Below are positions 31,566-45,664 of a stretch of 64,000 nt of DNA, piece by piece; position 1 is the stretch's first letter; every line of letters starts with the position of its first letter. The notes below the pieces were generated by a model. The model had not been told where the DNA came from, did no database searches, and worked only from the letters and a program-made list of their open reading frames with translations. The stretch is from Setophaga petechia (lineage: Eukaryota > Chordata > Aves > Passeriformes > Parulidae), in contig JANCRA010000008.1 in NCBI GenBank assembly GCA_024362935.1, forward strand, positions 35,124,557 through 35,188,556. The letters run 5' to 3'. The translations under genes and the position numbers were made by a program.

Positions 31566-31724
31566 GTCAGATTTACAGCACTTGGAATAGGATCAGCTCT
31601 TACATCTCTTGAAATAGGATGTATTGCTTTAGCAGAAAGCTGCCAGAATATTTCAGGAGGCCTGTGGGGAACGGTGATAAACATCCTTCTGGATCAATCG
31701 GAATGTAGCATGGTACGCAGGGAG
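31566..31724 (+). CDS. RTTN: RTTN exon w21 (phase 0 to 0)
   Basis: The acceptor is atatgtactag|GTCAGA and the donor is AGGGAG|gtatgt. It encodes [19 protein letters not shown] to [11 protein letters not shown]. The SMVRREAAFILQNLLV motif across the w21/w22 junction closely resembles an ARM repeat helix. Confidence 0.87.
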
Positions 31725-33085
31725 GTATGTTTCTTGTGTCCTTCTGCTGTTGTAGATTGTCAATTCTTAGATTTTGATTATGGAGAAAAAAGGTTTTTTA
31801 TTTTTTATTGTTTATATCTATTATCTGACGCTGCACAGCATCTGCTGCTTTGTAAGTTAAACACTACCCGATTAATATAAATGTTTAGCTGCTTATTTAG
31901 GAATTGCATAAGAATGAGCAAATACAGATTACTTATTTCAAAACAGAAATGGCATAAACAATACAAGTGAACTCATAAAAACTTCTAAAGCTTACTCAAT
32001 ACGATAAATAAGTTGCTAAAGCATAACTAATCAGCCTGATTTTAATCACTGCTTTGTAACATTTATGAATGCTTTGGTGCAAACTCATCACCTGATCTGC
32101 AGTAAATATGTGTTCATTGCAGACATGAAATATCTAATTTGTCTAGGCACTAAGGTTTACTGGTGAGAACTGAACTTCTGTACTATGGTAGAACTACACA
32201 TAGCATTGTATATTGATGAATTTAAGATCTGTACATTTTATTTGTGATTTTTTACAGCTCTAGTTGTAAGGTTTTCCTTCTGTTCTTATCAATAAGAAAT
32301 AAAAGCTCTGACACTTGGTGACTTGTTTTTTTCCCAGCTCTACTGCTTAACTAGTTTTATTTTCCAAAGTAATATTTGAAATTTTGCCTCAAAATGCCTT
32401 TGAGAATGTGTCCTTCATTATTTTATTTAACTCCAAATTATTGTCTCTTAATGATATTCTCTTAAAATTCACATCATTGACAAAAGATTGACAAAATATA
32501 AGAAAAGGAATTTCAATCCTTGCACAGACATGTGAAGTGTGTGTAATATAAATTAGAAAAACAAACATGCTTTATATTTATAAAAAGGAAAATATTTTAA
32601 ACATGTCTCTGTCCTAATGGGTTCACCACATTGTCCCAATTATTTTTTTAATAATTAAAACCCCCAAAACATAAGGACAATGGAGTGACTAGTTATAAAC
32701 AAATATCTAGGTTTTTCTGTTCAGGAATTTGTCCCCTAATACTTGTAGTGCTTGTTCTGTACAATTGACTGTGCTGGAACAGTGATGAAGGTATTTTATA
32801 AATAAATTTGTTTTCTTGTGGTTTCCATCCCATCTTTTCCTTGTTTTATTTTTATACCAGCCTGCTCTTGAGCCATGCTCTAATGACATCTCTTGTAAAT
32901 GAAGTTTGAGGGCTTTGAAGTTATATCCTTCTAATTATTTTTTCCCAGCATGAACATGAGAATTCTGTGTATTTCAACATATATCTGAAGCAGTGGAATA
33001 ATATGTAGACAGTACTCTTCAATCTGATGTGGCTTTTTGAACTGTGATGGCTAGATGGCAATATTGATGCTTTAATTTCTTTCAG
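31725..33085. other. RTTN intron between w21 and w22
   Basis: A 1.4-kb AT-rich intron with no recognisable element. Confidence 0.5.
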
Positions 33086-33157
33086 GCTGCCTTTATTCTA
33101 CAAAATCTGCTTGTGATTCCAATCCCTACAGAAGACATGAAAGATTGTATTTGGCAA
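33086..33157 (+). CDS. RTTN: RTTN exon w22 (phase 0 to 0)
   Basis: The acceptor is aatttctttcag|GCTGCC and the donor is GGCAA|gtgagt. It is a 72-bp exon encoding AAFILQNLLVIPIPTEDMK to DCIWQ. A CR1 fragment lies in the 3.4-kb intron that follows. Confidence 0.84.
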
Positions 33158-33611
33158 GTGAGTGACTATTAAATTTGATAACAAAAGTCATGGTGTCGCA
33201 GAGAGATGTAATTTGATATGAAAAGTTGTGTCAGAATACCTATAAAATATGAACTTAAAAAATTACATGTCTAAGGTTACATTTTGGAAAGAGACATAAA
33301 TGAATAGACAAACTTCTCTCAAACTTTCAGCAAGCTTAATAAAACAGCCAAATTTAGATTACATATATGTTGCATTTCATGAATGTAGTATCTTTGGGTT
33401 TCTAGGAAACTTGCTTACTTATATGGTATATCATTAATGTTTTAGGATAGAAATTGATAATTTATTTTACTCACACTTGAAATGCAGGTAAAACATGATT
33501 TGAGGTGCATGAGGAAGAGGAAATTCTGTTAATGTGATGTTTATAAAATGTTTTGAAAGAAACATGAAGCAATTTGTCACTTAGGTCAGTTTAAATGCTT
33601 CTTGAGGACAA

Positions 33612-33905
33612 CCACTTTCTCAAAGTGAAGGGAACTCTAGACCAGGTTGCTCAGGGCTGTTTCCAGTTGTATTTTGAGTTTCTCCAAGAATGGAGACTCC
33701 ACAGTCTCTCTGGGCAACTTGTACTCATGTTTGGCTACCCTCAGATAGAGAGGTTTTTTCTTAGGTTTAAATAGAATTTCCTTTATTTTAGTTTTTTCTC
33801 AATGCCTTTTCTTCTGTCACTGGATACCAGTGAGATGAGTCTATCTCTCTTCACCTTCTCTTATCAGATATTTTTTAGATTGATAAGACGCTCTGGAGAC
33901 TTTTA
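33612..33905 (-). mobile_element. CR1 LINE fragment, antisense
   Basis: CCAAGAATGGAGACTCCACAG followed by CTCTCTGGGCAACTTGT is the reverse complement of the CR1 3' region (pattern tggagactccacca..ctgggcaacctgttcc). It is diverged, and both ends are indistinct. Confidence 0.7.
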
Positions 33906-36558
33906 CAATTCTGTTCTTGAGTCAGTCATCTTATTTTACTCTCAGCAAGTCTGGTTCATTGTACATCAGGATATTTGGATCTTAGCTTGCAATTTTTAAA
34001 TTTTTTTGTGATCTTCATATCTGTTTTTAATGTCTGTCTTGCTCCTTTCAGTGTGTGAGATTACCTATATGGGAACAGTGTATATTAGTTTTTGAAGAAA
34101 TTTGCAGACGCAGCAATATTATTTTTAATCTGTTCCTTTCTGCAAAAGATCAAGTTAGTGCTGAAAGGCATTCCAGCTGTTTCACTGGGATAAGTTATCT
34201 ATGATTCAGCTGCACCCAAAATTGATTATGCTATTTCTTGGAGTTGAATTGTACAGAATGTCTCATCTTTTCTTTACATGTAATCATAAAAGAAGATGTG
34301 GAAGCAATTTTACAAATCTGGCCCTTGTTTCAGTCTTACTACTTCAAATTTATCAATATAAATAGTAATTGTCTAAATTCATAATAGTAGGGGGTAACAA
34401 GAGGGCAGCCATTGCAGCTTCTCGATATAGACTCTATTAAAAGTTGCTTTTAAGCCTTTTATAAAAATATTCAATTACTATGGTGAGGTGACAAAAATTG
34501 AATCCAGTTGCTCAATTCTGGATGAATTCCAGTGCAATTAAGAGAAGCTTTGAGTCAATGTGATTCTTATTAAGAACTGCATTTAATGGAAATTGCTCAT
34601 CACTTGAAAAGTGTTCATGCTGAAAGATGTTATCAAACAACACTTCATGGTTACTGGTAAATTAAAACTGTTCAAAATAAAAACAACAATTAAAACTGTA
34701 GCATACCACGAGGATAAAATTTTATATTTCAGAGTAACTTTTTTCCTTTGTACTGAATAACTGTGATTTGTCTATTTCCTTTAGTGCCAGGAAGAAAAGG
34801 AGGGCTATTAAATGGATCTTGGTGAATAGTAGGAATACAGTGCTATAGCCAAATTAGAACATTACTGTTTTATTACTTAGGCAAATAGGACTGGGAAAAG
34901 AAGTATAAATAGAGTTTGCAGGCCAATATCTTCATGAGAATGTCTCTAGTGTTACTTTTGTCTAGTTGATCTGCTTTATAATATTTCATTTTGCTATGTT
35001 ACTTAAAAAATTTCCTACGCTGCTCTTTAGTCATGAGTAAAGTCAACCTGTGTAAAGCAGTCTAAGAGTGCAGCAGACTGTTGTATAAAGATTGCTAAAG
35101 TCAGAGCACTCTGTCAATGTAATTGATGAGTAACTCTTTCAAGGCCCCCCCATTGTACAATAAAGTGTCTGGCATGGCTTTTGAAACTGGCAAACACAAT
35201 CCTGGGCAGTAAAATGTGGACTAAATTTCTCAGTATTTCCTAAGTTTGCCCTTGTCATAGTCAATACAGCCTAAGTCTATTGCTGACAATGTATGAGTAG
35301 AGTTTTGTAATTCATCATAAATAATTTACTTGAAATGCTACATTCTGCCTCAAACTGTTCATCATATCTCATTCTCCACTAGCTGGTGTAAAAGGCAAGT
35401 AGTGAAAATGTTTTTGTATTACGGAAACCAAAGAGAATGAGAGTAACAATCTAAAATTTTGGTGATAACTTATCTTGTAATACAAAACAGTATTACTGCT
35501 TCTGTTGTATCCGGTTTTGGGTTTCATTTTTTTTATTGGTAAATAAACTTGTATCCACTATAAATGAAGGGTTTGAGGAAGAGTCGCTTGAGGATAAATA
35601 GTGTTTTCAAATTACTTATTTTCAGTTGATCCAGCTCTGCTCTCTCCTGACTGCCAAAGAAAGTTTCTAACTAGCACTGAAAGATTTTCTTTCCATAATT
35701 TTAACTAATTTATTTTTGTACTACTGCAGTATGCCCTCTAAAACTGCCTTCCTGAATGTAATTCATTTGAATTTTTGAGTTCTTCTGCGTTCTTTGCATT
35801 TCTAATTTTTATGGTCAGTCTAAACCAGATTATGTGTAGCTTAATGAAACTTCTTAGGTTTTGTGTTAACATGGAAAACACTGAAGAAATATTTAACAAA
35901 GATAGTCAACTTAATTTGTTTATTTGAAATATGACTAGAATCCATTATCTTAAGGTATAAATCCACTGCTCTAGCAAGTTTTCCCTGATGTCAGTATTTA
36001 AAAAGAAATAATTGAAAACCATACTTCAAAGAGAAATTTTTTTGATTATGTCTTGTTTCCTAAAGTAATCTTTTTTCACAGGAGATTGACATTGCTAGAT
36101 GTAGTATAATGATGGTATACTTTAGGGCAGGAGGACTTTTTCAGGATTTTTAGTCTTATCAAAGTGTTGGTTTTGCCTAAGGAAAACTTTTTCATTGCTT
36201 AGTACCTGTAAGTAGAAATAAATGAGACATTAAAATTGTAAAGTCTACTGATACATTTAGTGTCTTGAAGCCACTCATTTACAGCTTTTCATGAGTTCTT
36301 ACTTAACTGTTAGCACACTTACCAGGACTTAAATAGCAGTTTGATTTTGCTAAGTCATGGCAGCTTTTGTAAAATATAATGATTTAGCTCAACGTTGAAA
36401 TCTTAATTTCATTTTTGGAATTTATTAGTTACAGCCTGTAAACCAGTGTACACACATTTACACAGCATTAGCCTTGGTTAGGGTGGGTTTTTCTGACAGT
36501 TCATTCTATATAAACCATTTCTTTAAAATAATGATGTCCGTGAATTTAATGTCTTCAG
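33906..36558. other. RTTN intron between CR1 piece and w23
   Basis: About 2.6 kb of AT-rich unique sequence. No exon, RNA gene or repeat family is recognised. Confidence 0.5.
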
Positions 36559-36751
36559 GGTCCTTGTGTGCATGATGAAGAATCTGGCCTCTCTCAGACA
36601 GGAATACCTGCTCTTAAAGCCCTTTTGTATCACTGCCAGTTCTATGAACATGTGAATCGGATGGTGAAACACTGTTACCTGGGATGTTACATGTTCGATT
36701 TGAATTCTTACAAGGAAGACAAGCTCAGCGTAGAAAAAGGTGGTATAACTG
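36559..36751 (+). CDS. RTTN: RTTN exon w23 (phase 0 to 1)
   Basis: The acceptor is aatgtcttcag|GGTCCT and the donor is AACTG|gtaagt. It encodes [20 protein letters not shown] to VEKGGIT. The middle part ([20 protein letters not shown]) is helical. The tail enters a polar linker that continues in w24 to w26. Confidence 0.86.
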
Positions 36752-36826
36752 GTAAGTGATGTTGATGTAATCTTCTGGTATTTGAAACCTACTTAAAGTG
36801 TTGTTTTGAGTAACTTACCTCCAATA

Positions 36827-36861
36827 ATTCTGTTCCCCTCTTAATAAGAGGGGAACAGAAT
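36827..36861. repeat. Near-perfect palindrome, 17-bp arms
   Basis: ATTCTGTTCCCCTCTTA and its exact reverse complement flank a single central base, 75 bases after the donor of exon w23. In RNA it would form a long hairpin with a 3-base loop. Confidence 0.93.
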
Positions 36862-37586
36862 GTATATAAAACCCTGCACTTAAATATGTTGTGAAGTCAA
36901 AAGATTGCTGTGAGGATTTAAGTAGATAAGTCTCTAATTTAACATAGCTCAGAAAAAGTTCTGAGCTGTTATTTACATCTTCAGAAAGTTGAAAATGGAA
37001 AAGACGTAATTGGTTCTGCAGTAAATTTTCTTGCAAAATACTGGGGATAACATACTTTCAACAGTTTCCACTTTATGACATCCAGTCAACTTTCATAAAA
37101 GGACAATTTGGGAAAAATAAATAGTTTAACTTTCCTTAGATTCCTGTTTCTTCATGTGCTCAGCTTCAAAGTTACGTGAGTAGGAATTGACTCTAATAAT
37201 CCGCATTCTAAGACATTCAGATATCATTTAATTCCTAGACTGATGAAATGTAATACTCAGATTGGGGTATTATTTGTATATTTTTAACCTCTATTCCCTT
37301 GGAATATCTCAGCTCTAACTTTCATATTTACTAATAATTTATTGAACAATATTTCTAAGGCTCACTATGATCCATTGTGGAGACACACTTCCTTGTCCAA
37401 ATATATCAGATGATTGTAAGTTTAGAAAGCTAGGGGATTTTTCAGAGATCAATTAGTAAAAGCTGTCACAGGGCAGAAAATTAATGAAAGTTTTTTTTTT
37501 TTCTTTTCTTACCTATTTTTGTGGGCCTAAATTTCCATATTTCCATCTTTTAAGGCTGCTGATTTAAATAGTTCTTTTTAAGTCTG

Positions 37587-38401
37587 TGTCATGGGTGGAG
37601 AGGGAGCTTCAGACAAAGTTGATTAGAGAAGCCCTGCCACTGAGTCACAAGCTGCAGGAAGGACCCCTTTGCTCTTTAAATGTCTTCTTAGAGAGAAACC
37701 TATCTGCAGCTGGATTCAAACCTAGACCCAGACTTTTTCAGTGGTTTAAATCTAAGGAATTGTAGAGATGTGTCTGAACCTTTGTCTGACTTTATGTTAT
37801 GGGATTAGGGGTGGCAAACCAGATATATAAAAATTAATGACTTACTATGATAAATGACTAGACAAAAAGATCATAATCAGAATTATTTACTACACACTAT
37901 AGAAGGTAAAACTGCTAGTGTAGTGTAATGTACTATATGAAAGGAATTATGTTAAAGCAACTATATTGAAGCTGGCAAAAAAGAAACACTTATTAAGTAG
38001 AGATTGATGTTACTCACCCATACCAATGACCTTGGCAAATCTTTTGCTGAGCCTGGAGTGACTTGTGAGCAGCATCCCCACTCCAGGGAGGAATCTCCAC
38101 TCACACTCCAAAGGGTATTTTAGAAAAACCTGCTGTTTGTAAGTGGGACTGGATTTTTCCAGAGTTTAAAGTGATTGACTGTCAGTCATATGTCTCAGGC
38201 CAGCTGGGCCTTAGGATTTTTAGATAAGAAGTGGCAGACATGATAAAGTATCCTTCAACTCTCTATTAGGAGTTTTAACTTTTGGGATTGATGAGTCAGG
38301 CTGGTTTAGTATAATTCAACACCAAAAGCAGCATGACACCCCCTCTCAGTTCGCCACTTACAGAATTGCAAAATAAAATATTGTTTGAGTTGTTTTGCAC
38401 A
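37587..38401 (+). mobile_element. Possible old solo LTR
   Basis: An 0.8-kb patch looks different from the intron around it (more GC, TGTCATGG at its start, AATAAA at 38372 followed by GTTTGAGTTGTTTTGCACA). This arrangement is like an LTR with TG..CA ends and a poly(A) signal near its end. No target duplication is seen and both ends are guesses. Confidence 0.35.
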
Positions 38402-39572
38402 TTCCAGGCCGAGAATCCTGCAGGATTCTGCATTTATAAAGCTGTTCAGAGGCATGAACAGAAGAGGAATGTTACTTCCCCAGCTAAGTTATGACTTTAT
38501 GACAGACCAAGGGAAAGGGAGCATTCTTAGTTAACTAACTGAGAGAAATACCTCACCAGTACACAAAATTCCAGCCATAAAAGTCCTCAATTTCTTCAGT
38601 GTCTGCTTTTTTTTATCTATAAGTGTAATTTTTCAATCCAACCCATTTTACTGCTCCCATGGTCCTCAAATATATGCCTTTTGGTAGTTCTGTTAGCTCC
38701 TGTAATGTCATATCTAAGAGTAACTGAAAATGTAGAATGGTGCAACTTTTCAGTGAGCAATTGAGATACATTTTATTCAGTCTTTGCAAAGCAAAGCTAG
38801 AAAATACAGTATTTCAGGAATAAGAAACAATATTTTTATTTCTTTAGAAAGGGGACAACAGGACATAAACCTTATTGGGTTTTTCCCTATGTAGTTTTCT
38901 CATATTTTTTAGGAATGTATAAAAGTCATCTTCAAAGTAATGTTAAAAATAAGATAGTTCAGTTTAGTAATTATTGAGGATACATATAGGGCATCTACTT
39001 TTGTAGGTTTGCACTCACAAACTGTGTAGTCTAAATTTATTCATTGTTATTTTCTTTTCTATATATATGACAGCTTCAAAAGTATTACTGGCAGATTTGT
39101 GCTATAACATTTTTGGCACTTTTCATTCTGAAACAGATTTACATAGTAATTCTGCCTTTTTTGTAGTTATGAATATGAGTCCTCTTGAAACTATTTCTCT
39201 TAAAATGAGAATTTGAAGTTTTTGAAGACAAGGACATCAGTTTATTGTGTTCTTTGAGACACTGATAGAGTACTTCAATACTTTTGTACTCTTGCATTTT
39301 AACTAAAATGAAATCTGAACTATTTGAAATGACTGAAGGCTATGCAACTGCAGTTTGAGTGTGGATTTTTCTAGACTACTTTATGTTGCACTGAAAATTT
39401 TTAATTTCTGTTTATTCAGGGAATTTGATGTGTAAGATTTCATAGATACAATGTGTGAAAACTTGTGTTCTGAGATCTTCAGAAGGATAGCTGTGCTTGG
39501 CAATTTTTTCACTGAAACAGTCCTTTAAAAAGCTTGTTACAGTAATTTTGATTATTATTTTTTGCCCTACAG

Positions 39573-39655
39573 ATTTTGATGATTCTCTCAATCTTTGGAA
39601 GGCTCCACCTAGTCAAAGAAAATCTTCACATTCTCACTCAACATCTGAAACTATG
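39573..39655 (+). CDS. RTTN: RTTN exon w24 (phase 1 to 0), polar linker
   Basis: The acceptor is ttttttgccctacag|ATTTTG and the donor is ACTATG|gtaact. It encodes DFDDSLNLWKAPPSQRKSS then HSHSTSETM. This is Ser/His-rich, not helical, so it is likely a disordered linker between two solenoid blocks. It is followed by a 6-kb intron. Confidence 0.82.
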
Positions 39656-42600
39656 GTAACTTGCAGAGTAATTATTCATTTTAAATAGAAAGTTGTTTGT
39701 GAACTGCTTTCAAGAAAATTAGTACTCTTAAAATTGTTTAAAAAATTCCAGCAAAACTCAAAACCTAAATCACTCAGAAATTAGCTGTGAAATTAAGTTG
39801 AAATTTACTCCAATATAGCTTTAATATGCTGAAAAAACCCTTTTGTGATTCTTAACCTGAGTAAAAATAAATAAGGTAGCTTGCCTTGACTAGCTAAATG
39901 CATAAGGCAGTATTGAATTCTATAGCTTCCCACAACAAGACATATTCTCTAGAGATTACTCTGTAATTGGCTTTATTGACAAAATGCAGTTGTCTCCATT
40001 TCTGGTTGTCACTTCTGTTGCTTTTATCCAAATTGTCTGTTCAGAGTGAACCTGTGTTTACACAACACAGCTACAGAACTGGATCAATCAAAGCCACATA
40101 AATACATTAGGTATTCTGTGCCACAATGAACTCTGGATTCTGAAAATGCTTTTGTAGAAGTTAGAAGTGGCACAAGTGCTTGCAGACATGGAAAACACAA
40201 AGCAGGTGGCTGCTTAAAAATTTGTTTCTGACTATGACAATGAAAAGCTGTACACATGTGCTGTCTTTCAAGATGGCAAATGCAGACAAGAAATTGAAAG
40301 ACATTCTTTCATATCCAGAGTAAATTTGCAATATTAGTTCAGGCTGTGAAGGAAACTTTTATAACATTTGTTAGTTACCTGATAAAAATCATGTATTTTT
40401 CAAAGACTGCAGTATAGATTCAAGAAAACTGACATGTTGCGCTGAAATTTATTTTTTAGTTTCATATTCAAAAATTTTTCATTTATGAATGACCATCTAA
40501 TCTATTACTGAATCCAGAATATCATTGTTTAGAAATTTCTTTTCTTTTAAACAGATGCATGTGTGGATATGACAAAGGATGATAAATCACAAGATCCTAT
40601 ATTTTTTCATGAAAAAAATTACTATGCTCAATTTTTCTGTGGAACATGATAAAAATAAAAATAGAAAAACCAGTATTGAAATTTTGTCTCAAAAGTATTA
40701 CACTAGTATAATTTCCATGTTCTTTTGATTCTCTGTTACAAATTTATTGCTGTCTAGTACTGATAATGCTATCTTTCATGTTTTTAATAATTGAGGAAAA
40801 AGTGCTCTTTTGTTGTAAACTTATTTCTCATTTTCAGAAATTTTATTAATTAATTTTATTTTCATTAATGAAGAACAACAACCCCCCAGCCCCTTAGGGT
40901 TATTTTATAAACAAATATTCAAATTTGAAGATCAAAACTAAAATAAATGAAAGTGCATGTAAATCAGGAGGTACATGCAATCATGATTGCTCCTTAAAAA
41001 CTATTTACCTAAGAATCTCAGATTTTTTTAAAAGCAGTTGTTCCTAGATCACTTTTTACTGAGTAAATTGAGTGCCATTTACTTAGAGGAAAGAAGGTTG
41101 ACCAAATTTCATCTTGTTTTGTTCACATTACTTGGAGACAAAATTAAACTGCTGCAATTCTTATCAGGGTTTGGTGTCTAATCTACTTAAAATTGTGCTT
41201 GAGTTTTTATGAAGAATTGGAGAAGTTCATAACACTAAATTTCTTCAGCTTCAGTAGTTAACAAAAAAGAAAAAAGGAAAAAATAATGTGGAATCTGCTA
41301 GATCAAATTAATGTGTCATATTTGTATATGTTAAGTGGCAACGTAGTTTAACACAAAGACTTAGCTCTACTATTCCATTCACCAGACACACAACTAATTA
41401 TTAACAGGGGAAAGTACAGTGTACTATTAATCTACACTTATTTATATCCGTCCTCCACGTATTTTAGACTTCATACTTGCTAAGATTAGGCTCTTACAGC
41501 TAACCATGTGAGTATTATAGAAGTTTGTGTTTTATTTTCTTTCTTTCCCTGACATGTACAAGGATTCTTAGTCACACTAAGACTTTGATTGTCATTTCTG
41601 GAAGTTAGTTTAATTTCCATTTATCCTTCGTGGGCATTTTTAGCAGCTGTAAACTTTTTTTAGTTTTTTTTTTTTTTAATGATTTACTAAGTTTCTTACC
41701 TTTAAAAAATGCCAGTGCTGACAAGACATATTGAAAATTTCCAAGCTGCAAGATGTAGAGGTCTGATGTTCCAATGCCACTATTAATTAGGAGAAAAAAG
41801 GTGGATGTGTGTAACTTTGATGGAGGCTGATTGTTAACTCTATTTCAGAGTTAGCCGAAGTGTGTATCTAGTGAAGTTAGGAAATATTCTGAAAACTTGT
41901 CCTGAAATCTCAGGCATTTGTAATTTATTCTTACATAACTTCAAATTTTTAGGTCACAGTTTGGTCCAATTTCTGTTTCGATGTATGAATAAAGAAATGT
42001 ATTTATGAAGCCGTTTGAAAAAGTTTGTAGAAGTTTATTGCTATATGTTGGATGCTGATGGTGCCGGCAAGAGACTGTTATTCCAAGGCCACCAGATGGC
42101 GTGCTTTCCCCATCACAGATGGAAAGGACTCTGCAGGTCTCACTGAGGAGACGAATGTGTTTTGGGTGTGTGGCACAGATTTGATGAAAACACCCACAAA
42201 TACTTGAGAACAAGCAATCAAACCAAGGAGAATTGTTTCTATTGGAAACTCTTCTCTCACATTTTAATAACATAAAAAAAATTGATCTAGATATGTCCAT
42301 ATTGTTTCCTATTCCTAACATTCTATCAGTTTTCTCTTCTTCCAGATTTCCTGTAACCAGTACTTTATTTGAGCTGTCTGCTATCATGAGCTGATTTCAC
42401 ATAGAGCCATATGACCATAACTGCAAGTTGGAACTAAATTACTTTTCGCCTTTATCTTTTTCCGCCATCCCCAATTATTTTTCCCAAATTTGCAGAAAGA
42501 AAATTGATAAAATTAAAGAGAGTCAGAAATTTTGTGGAGACCATAAGTAAAATTTTGTTCATTTTATAGAGTAAAGAATTGTCGTGTAGGGATGAAATCA

Positions 42601-45600
42601 ATGGTTCGGTGTAATAGAAAAAGACAAAACTGGATTGTCTGTACAGTGTTAACTCATATGCACTGTATTTTGTGTCTTTAATGTCCCAGTGGATTACAGA
42701 TTTTTTGTCAAATTTATCTTTATTTTTCTGTGAACTGGATTGTGAGTACTGCAAAAACGCTATCATTCTGAGATTATTAATTATCTTGGTCTTTTATGGA
42801 ATAAATAGTTTAAATGTTAACTCAGGTTATCATTAGAGAAGACAAATCCTTACTCTTGTTTTAACCAACATGTTTGGTTTATGTTTCATAGATATGATAA
42901 GAGATCACCAATGTGCATGGAGATACCGACTTGCTCTACACTGCATAAATATGCTAGGGCTGTTCTGTGTCCAGGAAATCTTAGCAAAATGAGCAGTTAT
43001 TTAAAAACTTGAGCTAAAAATGATGTGGGCTAAAGATCTACAGACATCTCCCAGACAGCTTTAAGTCATGGCCATTCTTTCCTGTGAAATCTTCTTGCTA
43101 TTTTCTATAAAAATGTGTGCTTTATTTTCTGGAACTGTGGTTACCAGAGTGTTATACAGTTAAGTGATTTAAACCTTTGAAAAGGGAACTGAATAGAATT
43201 AATCATTGCAAGCCTATTAAAGCAATGCCAGAGGGATTTTTGTACTAGAGGTTAAGAAAAGACCTTTTATTCCTATCTAGTAGATAAATGGCAAAACCCT
43301 CACATTTCTCCTGTGTTTCCACTCTGACAATTTTTGTATTCTTTTGAATTAGTTTTAATCTGCAGTTGTCATCTCCCTCTCCACACACACAGAACCTTTT
43401 CTCCTATTACACCCCCCTTCCAAACTTTCACTGTTAAGCAACACAATGCTTCATTGCTCCCAGGAACAATATGGTAGCAGTAGTAAATATCCTTTACTAA
43501 ATACTGTGTGCCAGACTTCCAGTTCATCCTTATCAAAGGTGACTTATAGAAGTGGCAATATCTTTTTTTTTTCCCTTGGCAGGCAGAATAGTATGGAAAC
43601 AACTTCATTGTGTTACTGTATGTTTTCTGTTATGACAGCAGAAAATGTTGGGGTTTAACCTATTTCCCACTGTGATGCAATTAACAATAAATGTTCCTTT
43701 GGTGCAGGAAGATGATACTTTTCTAACCAGCTAAAGCTTTTGCTGATTTTTAAATTTTTTTTCTTTTTTTTATGTAACTAAAAACTATTTTTTTTTTGCC
43801 CAAAGTATTTGGAGAGGCTTAGAAGATAGAGAAAGAACAGTTGTATGAGGTAGCTGATAATTTTTACTAATATGTGAAAGATTGTGTAATTCATAATCGT
43901 ATCTGTAAGCTGACTCTCAATATAGTTAATATAGTTACTTGTTTCAGAAAAACTATATGGACTGATAGAAATTGCATTTTGGGTTTGTATTATTTAAGGA
44001 AAAATGTTATGGCTTTTCTCACCCATTAGAATGCTTGGAATTGATGTGTCATGCTGAAAAGATGCAGAATTTGCCATGTGTCGTGATAGATTAGCTTAAT
44101 ATAAATAATGGATTTTAGTAATTATTTAAATTAGCAAGCATAGAACTTCAAGTAACTTTTTTTATATTGGCAAATATGCTTTTCAGTTGTGCAATCAAAA
44201 TAGGATTTGAATTTCAATCACTCAGTGCAGCTTGGTACTGCATTTTGCTAATAAGAAAATAATTTAGCCAAGCATTGTCCTAGTGCTTATGTGATCCAAG
44301 CTCTATGTGTTTTGGACACTCCAGGTGCTCTCTCTATATTTTGTACGCTCTATGTGCTCACTCTGTGAGCTCTATGTTCTGGACACACCCCCAGATCTTA
44401 CTGTAGCTTGTTTTATGTGTTATAATAATCCTCTGACTTTTCTTGAGGAATGACTGAGCAGACTTAAGAAGAAAGGTTGTAGGATGAATAATAGTGGGAC
44501 CAAAGGAAAATGTGGAAGAAGAGGAAGTTACAATGTGGATGTTGCAAGGATACAATAGCTAGGAACAGAGTGATCTGTGATTTCCTTCCCTGCACCCTTT
44601 TTGTCTCTTAAGTCACTTTTAACATTTCCTTGCATAAAAATATATTCCAGCTTTTGGAAACCTTTGAGATATTTCAGTCTTCCTTAGAAAGCTCACTGTG
44701 AGGAAAATTCTAATATCACCCTTCTTCAAGTTGTATCTCTATTGGGATTTCGTTGGATTCTCCTACATTCTGTTTTCTCTGCTTTATATAGTTACACTCT
44801 TGAAGAAAACTGTCTCATGTGACTATTCCATCTAGAAAATATAAACTAGAAGTGAAAGAGTGACTTGACGTGATAGATGTCCTGTGCTCTGAAACAAGTT
44901 ACAGGTCTTGTTGTGTCACAAAAGTACATTATTTAGGTGGATTATGGGTCTTCTGATCTCAGGCTTGTGGTTTTAAACACAGTAGCAAGAGCATTAGGAA
45001 CTTTTAAAACACACAAAATTCATAATTAAATAATGCAAAATGGGTAGGGGGAGTGTGGTATTCTGTCAGTAAAGTTATCTACTGTCATTTAAACATCTCA
45101 TAGCTACACTATGAAATGAATACATTTAAGGATCACAGGATTAAGGTTAAGAGGAGCACCCAGAGTTCAGAAGACTCAGGGACATCAACTTTGGCTGATG
45201 ACAAATGCACTTGTGTTATTTTTATCTGAGTGTCTTCTGGTACAAAGGGACAAGTGCTGATGTTCTCAGTAGAGCAAATAGTCCATGAAAAATTTGGGTT
45301 TAAATGCTTCAGTAATGTCTTTCTATCTTTATCCAAATGTAGGTTGAGTCAATTATATGGATGAAAAAGAAGGATGAAGAGAAGGAATTTCCAGTAACAT
45401 GGGCATTGATCAGTTTTTGGCTGAAATGTTTCAGACTGTTCATATTGCCCATCTTTAAATAGTTTCAATTATTGGGTTTTTTGTCATATATATGCACACA
45501 CATAGTGGACAAAATCTAATCAAATTTATTTTGAACAGTAATATTTACATCGTATTTGATTTTGTTGGTTATGATATGTTGTTCCCCCTTCCTAAGCAGA

Positions 45601-45664
45601 ATATAAATAAAAGACTACTCTATAAAAGTTGGAATCAACTGGTTTCCTTTTTATGGCTTTCTAG
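39656..45664. other. RTTN 6-kb intron between w24 and w25
   Basis: AT-rich and apparently unique throughout. It includes a T-rich run near 41660-41679 and a patch of degenerate GCTCTATGTG-type repeats at 44300-44385. Reading frames inside (e.g. 41941-42387 -) lack any support. Confidence 0.5.

Noticed and set aside
41941..42387. 148-codon frame on - strand in the 6-kb intron
   Set aside because: No recognisable domain, no splice or promoter support, and a length possible by chance.
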